From NCBI GenBank assembly GCA_026168455.1, contig CM047425.1, positions 93,437,580 through 93,501,579 on the forward strand: DNA of 64,000 nucleotides. Reading direction: 5' to 3'. The notes under the pieces were generated by a model that saw only the letters and a program-made list of their open reading frames with translations, did no database searches and was not told the DNA's origin. Made by a program: the position numbers and the translations under genes. Position 1 is the first letter of the stretch, and every line of letters starts with the position of its first letter. Positions 25,300 through 37,808 of the stretch are shown one piece after another. This DNA is from Theocolax elegans (Eukaryota > Arthropoda > Insecta > Hymenoptera > Cerocephalidae).

Positions 25300-26168
25300 T
25301 TAAGATGACAAGCCTGGGTTAAAATTGAAAAAAACCTATTCAATATTAACAATTAATAATTTTTTTCATAACAATTGAAAACATTTTTTAATTTTTTAAA
25401 CAAATTGGAGCAGAATTTCAATAAAAGTCTCAAAATAATTTGATAAGAATAATTTTTTTATTACAATGTTAACACAGTCTACTTCATTTAAGTGGATTAA
25501 AATCATATTTAAAAGTTACCGTTAAAATTTCAGTTCAATAGTGGTTCCTGAGTTTTCCTGCGGTAAGTTCATCATGGTAAAAAATCAGAGTATACCGAGT
25601 CTCATAATTAAGGGGATGTTAAACTCAGAAAATGGTCATTTTTAATATTTTTTTATAAACAATAGAATAAATTTTTTTTTAATTCCTGAACGCCATGCTC
25701 TTGGGCATATTTTAAACAGTATACTCAAATTTTTTCAGATTTTTAAATTGGTAATTTGATTCTGATTTTTGCGTTGAAAATTCACGTCTTTTCTGACCAA
25801 TAATTACCCACCGAAAATTATTTATTCAATTATTAATAACAAATAAATTTTTTTGTAAAAAATCAAAACATCATGCCCTCACTTTTGTTTCAAACTACTC
25901 AAATGAATTTTTTCAGATTTTTAATTCAATATTTTTAACATAATTCTTATGTTGAAAGGTGTAGATCCCTGTAACTTGGGTCCGACATCCCGTTAATTAA
26001 AATAGTTATCTTACATATCAATTGATCAAAAAAATGTTAAATAAAAGTTAATAATAATACATTTTGTTTGAAAAATTAAGAAATGTTTTCAATTCTTATA
26101 AACAAAATTATTAATTGTTATTATTGAATAGCTATTTTTCAATTTTATAATCCAGGCTGTCCCCTTAA
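25300..26168. mobile_element. non-autonomous TTAA-flanked inverted-repeat element (outer, MITE-like)
   Basis: TTAA at 25300-25303 and 26165-26168 flank terminal inverted repeats of about 100 bp (25304-25402 against 26066-26164), with GACAAGCCTGG matching GACAGCCTGG at the tips, then near-identical AATTGAAAA and CAATTAATAATTTT blocks. TTAA target duplications with inverted ends are typical of piggyBac-type DNA elements. The direct repeat actually extends to TTAAGATGA on both sides. No transposase frame is present. The interior is interrupted by a second element. Family assignment is inference. Confidence 0.75.
25608..25996. mobile_element. second TTAA-flanked element nested inside the outer one
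   Basis: TTAA at 25608-25611 is followed by GGGGATGT, and ACATCCCG precedes TTAA at 25993-25996, giving short imperfect inverted ends. Inside, about 75 bp is repeated directly at an offset near 175 bp: a block ending CAGATTTTTAA occurs at about 25671-25747 and 25850-25924. The tips share GGGGA with the outer element, so the two may be relatives. It has no coding capacity. Confidence 0.55.
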
Positions 26169-26205
26169 GATGAAAATATTTTGCTATATTTATTGGTCAT
26201 TATAA

Positions 26206-26437
26206 AGTATATTTTGTATAACAAATGAATTTGCATTTGGTACCAATTCAATTGTACGTGACTTTGTTCAAATGCTCGCTTCTATCAATGTACCAGATAT
26301 CTTTTATAAGAATAATATGAGTCTTCCTCCAATTCGTGTATGTTCCTTACATCCAAACTTAATGTCAAACTTGGAATAATGCTCTAACTACTTCTAGAAT
26401 CAAAGTAGCCCACGTCGATTATTCACCGAACTTATAG
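26206..26437 (+). pseudogene. possible decayed coding fragment, unassigned
   Basis: A 57-codon open frame (26206-26379, plus strand) with a balanced amino-acid mix, including FGTNSIVRDFVQMLASINVP, stops at TAA. The neighbouring frame is then open for 19 codons at 26378-26437, ending SRIKVAHVDYSPNL. One small indel would explain the switch. I do not recognise the protein, and open frames of this length are expected by chance in 64 kb, so this is weak. Confidence 0.18.
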
Positions 26438-27783
26438 TTAATATGCAAGCTGTGGGAGCCCATGTGTTGTCCATGTCTTGTTGAATAATTGAGATGTCTA
26501 GTTCAATTCAGAAGTTTCAGTTTGAATCTGTGACACAACTTTAAATGCAAATCCGAAATTAAAAGTATATTATCCCTTTTCATACTACTCTAAATAAAAT
26601 GAATGTGATAATTAATGGTATTCATATCGATTCTTAAAAACTTTAATTTTATATTATTTTCCTCGCGTTAAGTACATAATTCAGTAATTTCTTTTCACAT
26701 AATTGCTTAAACTTAAATAATTGTAATATGTGTCGGGTCTAAGTAATACGAATTTTATTCGCCTTCGGCAACCGTTTCTTACCAATAAATCTATACAGAA
26801 TCGGAAAAAGAACTCGCTGTTGTACGTTATATCGCACACATTATTGGAGATTTTCGAGGTCACGAGGATTTAATATCTTTGTTATTCTACTTTTTATTCT
26901 TTCCACACTTTTTATATAAAATTATCAATAAAAATTAATTTAAGTATCTATCGAGACACTTATATTATTAATTTTTACAAGTATTAAATATTAAAGTTAT
27001 TTATTTAATAAGTAGTTTTTAATGCAAATAATATGTGAAATGAAAACGTGTATAATATTTTTATAAAAATTCTGACATCTAAAATTAATAACAACTTGTT
27101 TCTTTTGCTCAAAATTTTAATAAAACTTTGAAATTCGTTTACTTTTACCGTAACGCGTAATTGATTTGCCTGCAATATAATAATATAATATATGAACTGA
27201 AAATGAAATTGTAGTATCGCAGTAAATAAAAAAATCATCCTCAATTCTGAAGCCACTGGAATATTCAACCATCTGTTCTTGTGAACATCAAGACTGCGTT
27301 TCTCTAGATCTCGGACGAAAAAAAGTAAGGTGAAAAAAGATATCGATACGGCGGTACAAGTCGTCGATAAAATTCGATTCTCGCTGTCTCAGAAATTCTG
27401 GGAACCATTTCTAAGCTATTTGACGAAAGTCCAGTTTTAGATAGGACGTACGAAATATTTTTCAAATATATATATGTTTTTCATCATCTAACAAGATAAC
27501 TCAGGTTGAAAATAAAAATATAGTGATATTAAAGTATTTCTGGTAAAATAACGTATAAATATAAAAAATAGTAAAAAAAAAGTAATTTTAAATTGAAATT
27601 TTAAATTAAAAGTTACATTCCCAGTGAGTGCAGGCAACCCTTATTAATTACACCGCATCAAATTCAACGACCCTTTAACACTGAGATTTGCGCGTCAAAA
27701 GAAGGGGAGATGTGTACAACATGTTCACATGATCTATCTAGCTTTATTAATGTTCAACAGTCTACTTATGCATAATCGCTTAC

Positions 27784-27942
27784 CCTCTCTCGTGCTGCTA
27801 AGGGAAATCGGTCGTCCGTCCTCTCTGCGCCAATTTATAGTTGGGGCTGGCGAGCCCGTGGCCGCGCATCGCAAAGTAACATTGGTCCCTTCTCTCACGA
27901 CCATATCCGTACTCGTTTGATAGTCTATTATGTCGGGTGGAA
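27784..27942 (-). CDS. DIP exon: first half of Ig domain 2 (residues 70-122)
   Basis: This 159-bp exon lies between acceptor TTGTTGCAG and donor AGAGAG|GTAAGC and is phase 1 on both sides. It continues directly from the Ig1 exon: G plus TT gives Val70, then PPDIIDYQTSTDMVVREG, the conserved Ig1-Ig2 junction of DIPs. NVTLRC holds a potential N-glycosylation site at Asn90 and the B-strand Cys95. AATGSPAPTINWRREDG follows, with the core C-strand Trp. The reading frame is short and lies in a rather GC-rich pocket, so it is easy to miss as an isolated ORF. The exon is separated from its neighbours by introns of 23.4 and 9.4 kb. Confidence 0.96.
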
Positions 27943-30900
27943 CTGCAACAATTCATAGAACCATTTGCTATGGTAAATATCTTACCGAAACTCAAATAAT
28001 ATCATAAAATTTGTTGTTATACATATATGCACATATATTAAAACTCTCTATACTCGGTGTATTTAACTCGATCTAAGTCAGTTAAAACTTTGTACAACTA
28101 TTTTGATAATATGTATTTAATATTTTTTTAACATTTACTCAGAACTGCGAGCGAGCGGGTATTGCAATTAACAACTATAACAATAGTATATATATTTTTA
28201 ATTAATGTCTATTATGTTATTTTATATAAACTTTAAAATTAGAAGATTCAAAGTGAAGTAATTGACACACTGTCGTTATTCTATATTTATATTATTTAGG
28301 TTATAACCAATATATTGTCGTATAAAGATAATCGCAACCTTTAATTTTTGCTTTCAAACAGTAAACGTTTTTTAAAACAATAATGATGTTTATATTTCTC
28401 ATATATTTCTCATGATTGGTTTTAATGAAAGTGATCGTTTATCGAATGGTATAGTAGACTTGCAGTTGGCGCGGTAACTCTAGCAATTAGCAACTCCAAC
28501 ATTTTTCCCTTTACATTCTATCGAGATTTACGTTGCTTCAAATTGCATTCCTTCTTCGATGTGCACCTCTTTCCTATCAAATCACTAGCCGATTTGATGT
28601 TTCTCTTTTTCGAGGGTACAATTCTGGTTTTACCATATATAGACGAGGGGCTGGTATGAGCCCTCGCGGGAAACGAATATTGCACGGTTATACCAACGGC
28701 TCTTTGTGTACCTACCACCGTCATCTTTTGATACAAACATAGCTGTACATATACGTCATATCAAATCTTTCGAAATCATATTTTTTTACTTGGTCACTGC
28801 CACAAAAATGCTCTGAGATATTTACTATTTGTATAAAAACATATACGGATTTTATGCGCTTCCCTTTTTATTCCACTGACGTATATGCATATATCGAACG
28901 TTTTATTGGTAACAATAAAAAATGAATCAAATTATTAAATTCTACTGATTTTATAAGATACATAATTTTTTATTCTTCATTTCAAAATTTTGTTGTATGT
29001 CGAAACTGTCAAGTTTAATATAAAACAATATTAGTAAGAAATGTTTTTTTTTTTCATTGTAAAATAATAACTACTAATCGATAATTGCTAATATTATAAT
29101 TACGGATATTAAAGAATTAGTTAATTTAATATATTTTCATAGACGTATATTATGAAGTTATTGTCACAAACGTTATACATTCTAATTATTTAATATCACT
29201 TTTAAACATTTTTATTTTAATAGTTAAACTTTATAGACTGATAGCAGTAACAATTTTGTTTCTGCGAATATATATTTAACAGTATCAGAACACTTTCATT
29301 TAAATTAGCACAATTTATTTTGCTAATTAAAAAATAAATACTTTTTTGTTATGAACTTTCGAATCACTACATTAATTACAAGCCAACTTCATTTTCAACG
29401 AATCAATGAGCACACAGTAATCGATTTTTTTCAATTAAATAACTTGCTAACATATTTTCAATAAACAATTTTATTGAAATGAAATTTCATTAAATGCCTT
29501 TTCAGTATTGATTTCAATCACAAACACTTACTTTCGAAAAATATTGAAATCAATGTCATTTTCATTCTAAACGTTCGGACAAAAAGACAAATAAATACTA
29601 ATGAAATTTCATAGAAAAATGTGATGCTTGAATCTGCCGAATTCGAATATTAATACTGCGTCAATAAATTGTTTATATGAAGATATATATATATATATTT
29701 AATCAAATTCTCATTTTTGATCCTTGTAAATAATTACAACGTACAAAAAATTGATATCGTCACAGCTTTCGTTAATTTATTTTTTACCTACCATCATATG
29801 AAACATTACACAATGTAATAAAATGTTTTCCTACTCTCTGATCAATAAAAGTACCTTCCGATCTTATTTTTATTTTTACCCTTTCTCGAGTGCTTTCTCT
29901 CTCGCTTAAACACTTCAAATGATGAATCATTACGAACAATTGGGGTTTGAACGACAAGAGAATGAAACGAAGAGTACGAGCAATAACGAGAAAAGATTCA
30001 CCGGAACAACAGGGACAATGAGCACACTCTCTTTCTCTCGTCCACTTCTTCGCGTGCGAAAGGGAGCTGCACGCATAAATCAAATAGGGAGATAACAATG
30101 CGTATTCTATCTTAACGTCCTTTTTTTTGGTTTTTCAAGTGCGCATGAATTTTTTTTCCAAAAGGCTCGATGCGGCAGCACGCAATAAAATGGAATGATA
30201 ACGTAAAATGACAACTAGAACGTCACATCCGGAGGAAGGACAGTAGCTTTCGTCTGTTCCGTTATGTGACTATACATATATGTGAGGGAGAGGGCATAGT
30301 CCCGAACTTATTCACTTCCTGTCTGTCTTTCTTTTCTATTTCTATTTTGCGAAATGCCGTTCTTCATTTTGCTTACTTTGTACATTCTTCATTTTTCACT
30401 AACTCGGTAACGTTTCTTAGACTCATGGCATAACCTTTTTGTTCACCCTTTTTTCTCGTTCCTCCGACATCTTTTTCATTCACACTATCTTTATTTTTCT
30501 CTACACCTCGCAACTGTTATCTTTATTTCTATTTTTCTCGAGATGCTGTTTCATTTTTTCTTATATTGTCCGTTATTCCTTTATTCTTTCTTCCTTGTAT
30601 TAACAATTGAAGCATTAAGTGAGAAAAGACTATAATAGGTTTCTGGATTTCTAGAGCGAGTTCAAAATGGTTTACAAACGTATATACCAGCTTTATTCTT
30701 TTCATGAAAATAATTTCAAGCAATGTTGATTGCAATCATATTGCTTGCGTAAGTAGCATGTTACTGCTGATACAAGAAATAATTATAAATTTTTACCATA
30801 TAAATTAACAAGTTTTGATTTACCAAAGTTTTTGTTAAATTAAAAATAAATGCATTTAATAAAAGATATTTTAGTAATTAAATATATATGTGTGTGTATA

Positions 30901-31239
30901 TGTATTTGTGTTTTTGTATAAACGAAAAAAGAACAAAGGTAGGTTACATCCTTGCTCATTTATTTTTTAATTTATTTACTTCTTATTTTTTGCGGAAAGT
31001 ATTCTGGGTATATGCAGAACATTTTTTATATTTATAAAGACTGTTTTGCTAATTAACATAAAATTAAATAAACAGAATAAACAAAGACAAATGTATATTA
31101 TTTTAATATTATCCTCTTTGTCCAACCTCGGCATCAATGATGAAAAATAATAGTAACGAGAAATCCGAAATATCGTGTAATATCATGTAGACGAATATTG
31201 CGTATAATTTAGTACTGTTGGTAAAGCAGTTGCAGAAGT

Positions 31240-31680
31240 TAGAAGAGCCGTATTCATAAACCTCTTTCCGTGTATGATTCATTTTCCTACGGCAGCATAT
31301 TTGCTCTGTTATATTCCTTCCAATTTCGTTTGAGGTTTATGCGTATGTACTCTGCAAGTAGGATCTTCGACGAACTCGTCCCTCGCGAGTAATGTCTTAT
31401 CCACGCCTCCCTTGGCCGCGTAGGAGGTCAAATCAACCCGGAGACTAGGTGGACGGGTAATTTTATTTCCGGCGCCTCACCACTGGAACTCGATTTGTGG
31501 TCGTACGAGTAGCCGTATGGTAGCCATCCAACCTGAATTCGGGGGGATACGATTCCTACAGATCGTAGTGGTAGTACCGATCTCACTTTTCCTCCGCTCT
31601 TGGGTTTACGCGTGTGTGGATCTGCTTAACTCTATCCCTTTCTTCTCCCTCGCTCGATGTTACATATACCCTGTTCCGTG
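31240..31680. promoter_or_regulatory. GC-rich intronic pocket without open frame
   Basis: A 440-bp block clearly richer in GC and CpG than its flanks, with no long open frame on either strand, so coding does not explain it. Candidate conserved non-coding element; function unknown. Confidence 0.2.
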
Positions 31681-34600
31681 AAATTCGATACCACTGCGCT
31701 GCAGCTCATATTTGGGGGCTATTTTTTAATTACTTATTTTTAATGCGATGTTCATTAAATGCATCCAATCAATAGTTTGTTCGGTTATTATCGTACAATA
31801 TTATTTACTAAAAAGTAATGTTAATAATATCGTACATAAATTATTGAATTTTCGTGGTATTTTAAAAATGTATCAAAGAATATTGATATTTTATTTCGAG
31901 ATTTGTACTGTTCAATACAATTTTCCCATTGATAAATTAAATTAAAGAAACAAGACAAAACTCCTTGTCAATGCAAATAATATAACAGTCTGGGAGTTCA
32001 CAGTATTATTTCGAGCAGCAACGCATTGCACAACAATAATATCACTAAATTTCCCTCGAAACAAAAGTTAAATAAAAAAGAAAAGCTATCTATTTTATAT
32101 TTTATTTTAACTGTTGAAACGGAACGTATATCAAGATGCATCTGGTGTAACGGTATAAAGATATTATTAGGTCAAAATCGGGCGAGTAGTATCTACTTTG
32201 CGTACGATAATGGCAATAAGCACTATCTGTAAGCAATAAAATAAAATATGGTAATAAAACACGAAAGTAATGAAAAATTTGACTAAACTTTACGAGTAAT
32301 TCGATTTTCCATTCTACTGCTTTTCCATTCCGTAGGTTGCTTCCTTTTTTTTACCAGACCTTTTTCACTATCTATTTTCCATTCCCATTCGTTTTTGCAC
32401 ACACACGTATTTACTTGTTTCGCTCGTTCGCTCCCCACCACCAAGCCGCAATCTCTATGTGGCCATTCCAAGTTTCCCATCAATCTGAAGGAAGAGCTAC
32501 TCGGTTCGCTGTCTGATCAAGCAGCGCTACACCAAACTTCACCTCGTCCCAACCATGATCCGAAACGGATCGCGAGCCTTTTTTCCAATTGCTTCGTTTT
32601 CTCTCGACTACTGCGGGTTCGTTTTTTTTTTTTTCGACTCGAAACCGGGTGACCCCACTGCGGTTCCTATTTCTTCGTTCCGCTAGCTCGAATCTGGTGT
32701 CGCCGAATGGAGATTGATTCGTTTGCCACGCATAAGCGAAATTCACCATTCGCCTCTCAACGTTAATGCCCTTTAATAGGGTGGAGCAGACTCGAGTGTG
32801 CGTGTGCGATTCACGTTCCCCCTTGGAAATGATGGAAAATAAATTGAGTTTCATTGTCGGCGCACTCGCTTGCATTCTAGCACATTTTTATTCAACTTGG
32901 ATAGAACCGTAAAACACGCATTATACCCGGATAGATCGTATTAATTTATAGGTAACTTTTCTATTCAGAATGTTTTAAATAAATTACACAAAAATTAGCT
33001 TTTCAACGTGAGTTTACTACGCCACTCGCCATTCTTAACGCATCTAATCAAAATCGATTATTATAATTTCACTACATATTTGTCACATTCAATTGAAAAT
33101 ACTAAGTTATGTAATATGGTTCACCAATATCCTATTTTATTTGATCACCAAACTCTAGAAACATACTTCGTATATTTCTATTAAAATTATTAGTTTTTAA
33201 TAGCATCACTCGGTGATTTTTTAATTGAAAATTTATCGATCTTCCCGAATCAAATGAGAAAAGGTAAGGTAAAAACACTTTAACACATTCTTTGCTTTTC
33301 ATTGACATTAAATATTCACTTATTAATATTGTACGTTATTCTATGAACATACATTCTATCAGGATAAAATTTCAATTGGTAGAACATATGTTTAATAAAT
33401 GATATAGTTGAACGATTAATAAACTTGTCTATTAAAATTATTAAAGCGAAACTTTTTTCCAGCTTTAACTTGAATATACGAGAGAAATGAAAAATTTTAC
33501 GTGGTTTCGTGAATAAAGATCATAAACCTGAAAGGCAATAATTTCGATAGATCGTAATTCTGCATGTATTGATTTTAAGATGAGAAAGTTCTATAATGAA
33601 GGTATATGGGTAATTCAATAAAAATTCTATCTTTTATTCTCACACTACTTTGAATTATTTAAACGTTAATGATTAAAAATCGAAACGAATGAAAAATACA
33701 GTCTCTTTGAAGATAACGCAATTGCGACGTAAAATTTTAATACAACAAAATAGTACGTACACGTAATTTATAAAATAATTTTACAATTTCAGGCATGTAA
33801 ACTTATGTATACACTCAAAACCTGTAAATTATATATTTAACAACTGGCTTGCGACATCAAGATTAAAAAATGTATTTTCCTGAAGGACACGATGTTTGCG
33901 AAATAATATAAAAAATCCTAATTTGTACAATAAATGCAGCTACGTGTAATTAAAATTAATTAGGTAACAATGTAAAATGAAGGTAATACGTAGAAATATT
34001 AAGTACATTTAGTGTACGCACGAATAATTGAAAATAATCAATTACCCGTTACGGTTGAGTATTTCCTGTGAAGCCTTAAGCGTAATACCATTAGAAAAGT
34101 TGCAATACTCACGATCCACAAATAAACATTACATCAAAATCTCTTTCCGTGCAGTTCCACGCGCTCTTCAACCCCGTGCCCGGTAAGACACCAAAGCCGT
34201 AGAAGAGCGAGGCCGAGAGTTTGGGCTTAAGAAAAGAAAAGAGAGAAGGTTATAGGACGAGAGTCCGAGAGAGGAATGAAAATAAAAGTAAGAGCGAAAC
34301 AAAGCTCGAACGGGCATCTTCCTTGTGGAAAACTAGACCGCCACCGACTGTCCGCCAATCCTCTAGGGAGAGGCGAGAAACCGGGTAGAAAGTACGGGTA
34401 GGCGGGTAGCTCGTAAGCTTCTCGAGAAAAAGAAATCTGAACGATGCAAGTTGAAATTGGATGCCCAGGCCGATCAAGGGGGATTCGAGGGGTTCTTTGC
34501 TATTGCAAGAGACACGACAACAAGAAAAAAATAAGAATGATACCCATCTTTATTCCTGGTGGGACACACCGGCCGAACGAGTAATCCTTGACGGGGACAC

Positions 34601-35974
34601 CTGCTAAGAGTAGAAGGAGGAGGCCTGGTGTACGTCGATCATAAAAATCAAGTATACACCGGGAATTTACGCACGAGTACAAATGGATCCCCGACCAAAA
34701 GAAAAAAAAAAGTAACTCCAATATACAAACTGCCGTTAAACGTTATATCGAAACATTTTTTTTATTGAAATCCTCCCGATGAACGGCTATTTTTTTTTCT
34801 TTTGAACAAAGAAACGAACTTTTGCTGGAGAAAAAGTGCGCCAACTATTTCGATGGGAATTTATAATAAAATCCAGGCGTTCGAAACATTGGATTCTTCT
34901 GGTCTCTATACAGTTATATACACACGCCTGGTTTTCCTACCGGCGTTTCTTTGGGGAGTAAAAAGAGTGAGCTTGTTGCCCGACAAATTGAATTGATAAA
35001 TAAAGCCCAGCACTTAATTTCGTGAGGGACAATGCCCGGGCTCGAGAGAAAGCGCAGACAACGACGGTCTGGGCCACGGATGATTAAAACGGTACTACAA
35101 TGGTTGCAAGCTCTCTTTCCCTTTCCCTCTCCTCTCCCATCCTCTTTCTCTTTCTCGGGTTCTATAGCTTACGCTACTTCTGTATTTGCGGGAGAGGCGT
35201 TTGCCGTGGGTTCGCGCATCAGAATCCGATCAGTCCACGTGGCCCCTCGCTACAAAGCCTATCTACCGCACCACGATTAAAACGCATTTTCACGCTGTAT
35301 TACAATCCGTGAATGAACGCGCCACGTTTGACTAATCAACCTTTATGCCTGGAAAATTCATTTGAGATAATTAATTCTATGTTTCATTGAATGTCTATAC
35401 ACTCCGAGTACTCGACTGTAACTTCTTTACAATATTTTTTTCTTTACACTTTGGTTATATTAAATTGGATCTCGAGGGGTTGAAAACAAATCTTTTATTT
35501 TCATCTATACGAACACGAATTTTTTTAGCATGGTTATAACAAAAATTCTTTTGCATAGTCCATTTTTTTTTATGTGAATGAAAATTTGTGCGAATATTGA
35601 TAGTATAAGGTTGCTTTTTTTTTTTTTATTTTTTAACAATTTTGTACAGTTTTTCACGTAAGTAAATAATAAATTGGACACTCTTTAATGTTGAGATCGC
35701 TGTTATGATTTTAATCGGAGAAAATGATTGTTAAACCGTAAACAATTATTATCAAGATATTATTCATAGAAATTAGTTTAGTATTCGTTTCTTATAGTTA
35801 TTTGATTTTGATGAGACAATGTATTTTATAGCATATATTAACATCTACATAGTAATTTTATTACAAGTTATAACAAAAATTGTAAAAAATATAGTAGTTA
35901 TTGATAAAGCCACTCTTCTCAATGTATGAATATTTACGTAACTAACTACGAGAATATCAGATTTTCTGCTGACA

Positions 35975-36580
35975 GATCTTAACCAAACTCTAATTGTTTA
36001 ACTCTAGTTGTTTTCTAATATAAAAATATGAAGATATTCTGATTTTTAGACCCTAACGCTCAAATTTATCAAAATTATAGGTAATTATAGTAAATTAATA
36101 AAAATTACTCGCCTCTTTAATTACTTATAACTCAAAAACAAATACAGGTATGCATTTAGAACCAAAACCATAACGAAGATGATGAAATCAAGTGCTTTAA
36201 AATAAAAAATAAACTCAAAAATATTGATTTGGAACAAAGTTATAGGAAAAAATAAATAGTCAAAATTTCATCAACTGCTTGTCTTTCCTATAACTTTGTT
36301 TCAAATCAATATTTTTAAAAGTATTTTTTTAATCTAAAGTGCTTTATCTCGGCTTTCTTGTGGTTTTTGGATTTGAATGTATCTCTTTATTGGTTTCCAA
36401 GTTATAAGCAATTAAAATGGAAGTAATTTTTTTTTCAAAATTTGCTTTAGTGGCCTAAAATTTAAAAAATTTGAGCGTGAGGGTCCAAAAATCTATAATT
36501 CTTCATGTTTTATATTTTATATTAGAAAACAGGACCTGCAGTTGAGTTAAAATCCGTCACGCAAAGGTCTGACACTCTGG
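35975..36580. mobile_element. long foldback (inverted-repeat) element
   Basis: The two arms are near-complementary. The left arm runs to AACAAAGTTATAGGAAA at 36249, the loop is about 34 bases, and the right arm starts TTTCCTATAACTTTGTT at 36284. Outward, matching blocks include AAATATTGATTT/AAATCAATATTT, CTCAAATTT/AAATTTGAG and TTTTCTAATATA/TATATTAGAAAA (36011 and about 36519-36529). Similarity is clear for about 240 bp per arm and weaker beyond. No target duplication was identified. A MITE or a hairpin-forming repeat is likely; there is no coding. Confidence 0.75.
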
Positions 36581-37660
36581 TAGTAAGTCCAATAATAATA
36601 AGTAAAGTGGATAAAAAATTAGTTTATTTTGTAAAAGAATATAGATTTACTTTACAGTGTCAAGCCTGTAAATAATTGATTTCCATTACTTCCTCCGATC
36701 AATAATTATTTTAAGAATCATGCTGACATTTTCTTATTTCCATTCACTAATCTTTCTTGTGCTGTATTTTATTCAAGAATAATTTCGTCGTGGCCGTCGT
36801 CTGATCATACGTCGTATTACAAATATCACTGATTGTTATTGTAATGAATACATGATGTTATTATGTCGAAGAAATTATAGAATTTTGTATTATTTATAAA
36901 TTTGAATACGAGCATAATAAAAAATAACTAACATTCCAAATAATAAATATTAATTTTTTAATCTTCGTAATATTCATACTAAATTTTTACAGTATAAATA
37001 TCAACTATATTTCAAGAAAATTGTTTTTCTTCTTTTAGCTGACGTTTCTAAACTTCGAAGTAAGATTAATTCAACGATGTCCTGGTCATTTTTCGATTTT
37101 TTTTCTAGGTTACTTTAAATGCTAATTTATATACCTATCTTTATGTATTCACAAGTGATACTTAATGGCACGCGAAGTGTTTTTAGACTCTGGACTATTT
37201 CCTACAAGAATATATTTCTGAAACCAATATTGAAAACATACACACTTACGTGTCCTACGCAAACACTTAATATATCCTTAATATATTTCAAAAATCAATA
37301 AATAATTTTAAATTTTAAGATACAAGACATGATTTTGTATAGCTAAAATTTCGTATAAGCAAATTGGTAATGCCAATATGAATTTATAGTATCAAAAGCT
37401 ACTAAAATATTTAATAATTAAAAAAAATGGATTTTTTAAATAACTTTTGAAGCACATTACCAATTAAAGTATACTTATTTTATATGCCAAATAATGTATA
37501 TATGAAGCTTAAATTTGCAGTTAAAGTTTTACATTTACCATCATTATTAGATTTTAAATTAATTATATAAATGAGACGCTCTGATTTTTACTATTTTCTT
37601 TAGGTGTAATCAGATAATTATTGTTACGTATATAAAAGAGCAAACAGCTATTTGTGACCT

Positions 37661-37808
37661 GAGGCCTGCGATAGCTCGGTCGGTTAGGCGTCGGGCTCGT
37701 AATCTGAAGGTCCCACGTTCGATTCCTGGCCTCGCCGGTAGATAGAAGCACTACTAAGGAATGTATTTTCAACAAGTGCTTTCTTAACAAAGATATCGAA
37801 TGACCTCA
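37661..37808 (+). mobile_element. tRNA-derived SINE, copy 2
   Basis: The tRNA-like head 37661-37733 folds plausibly: GAGGCC pairs with GGCCTC as acceptor stem, loop CTCGTAA carries anticodon CGT, and the B-box is CGTTCGATTCC at 37716-37726. The body AGCACTACTAAGGAATGTA to ATGACCTC matches copy 1 at 20584. It ends near 37808 without the A-rich tail seen in copy 1, so it may be 3' truncated. It has the same orientation as copy 1, antisense to the DIP gene. Confidence 0.88.

Larger units (their letters stand above)
18410..27783 (-). other. intron (9374 bp) splitting the Ig2 domain
   Basis: Bounded by GTAAGC and TTTAG on the minus strand. It contains GC-rich pockets at about 19530-19910, 22430-22930 and 24030-24440, a tRNA-derived SINE at about 20584-20790, microsatellites at 22570 and 23152, the nested TTAA elements at 25300-26168 and an unassigned fragment at 26206-26437. 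Between these it is AT-rich with no gene recognised. Confidence 0.8.

Noticed and set aside
37563..37790. 75-codon minus-strand frame
   Set aside because: It is the reverse translation of SINE copy 2 and not a gene.
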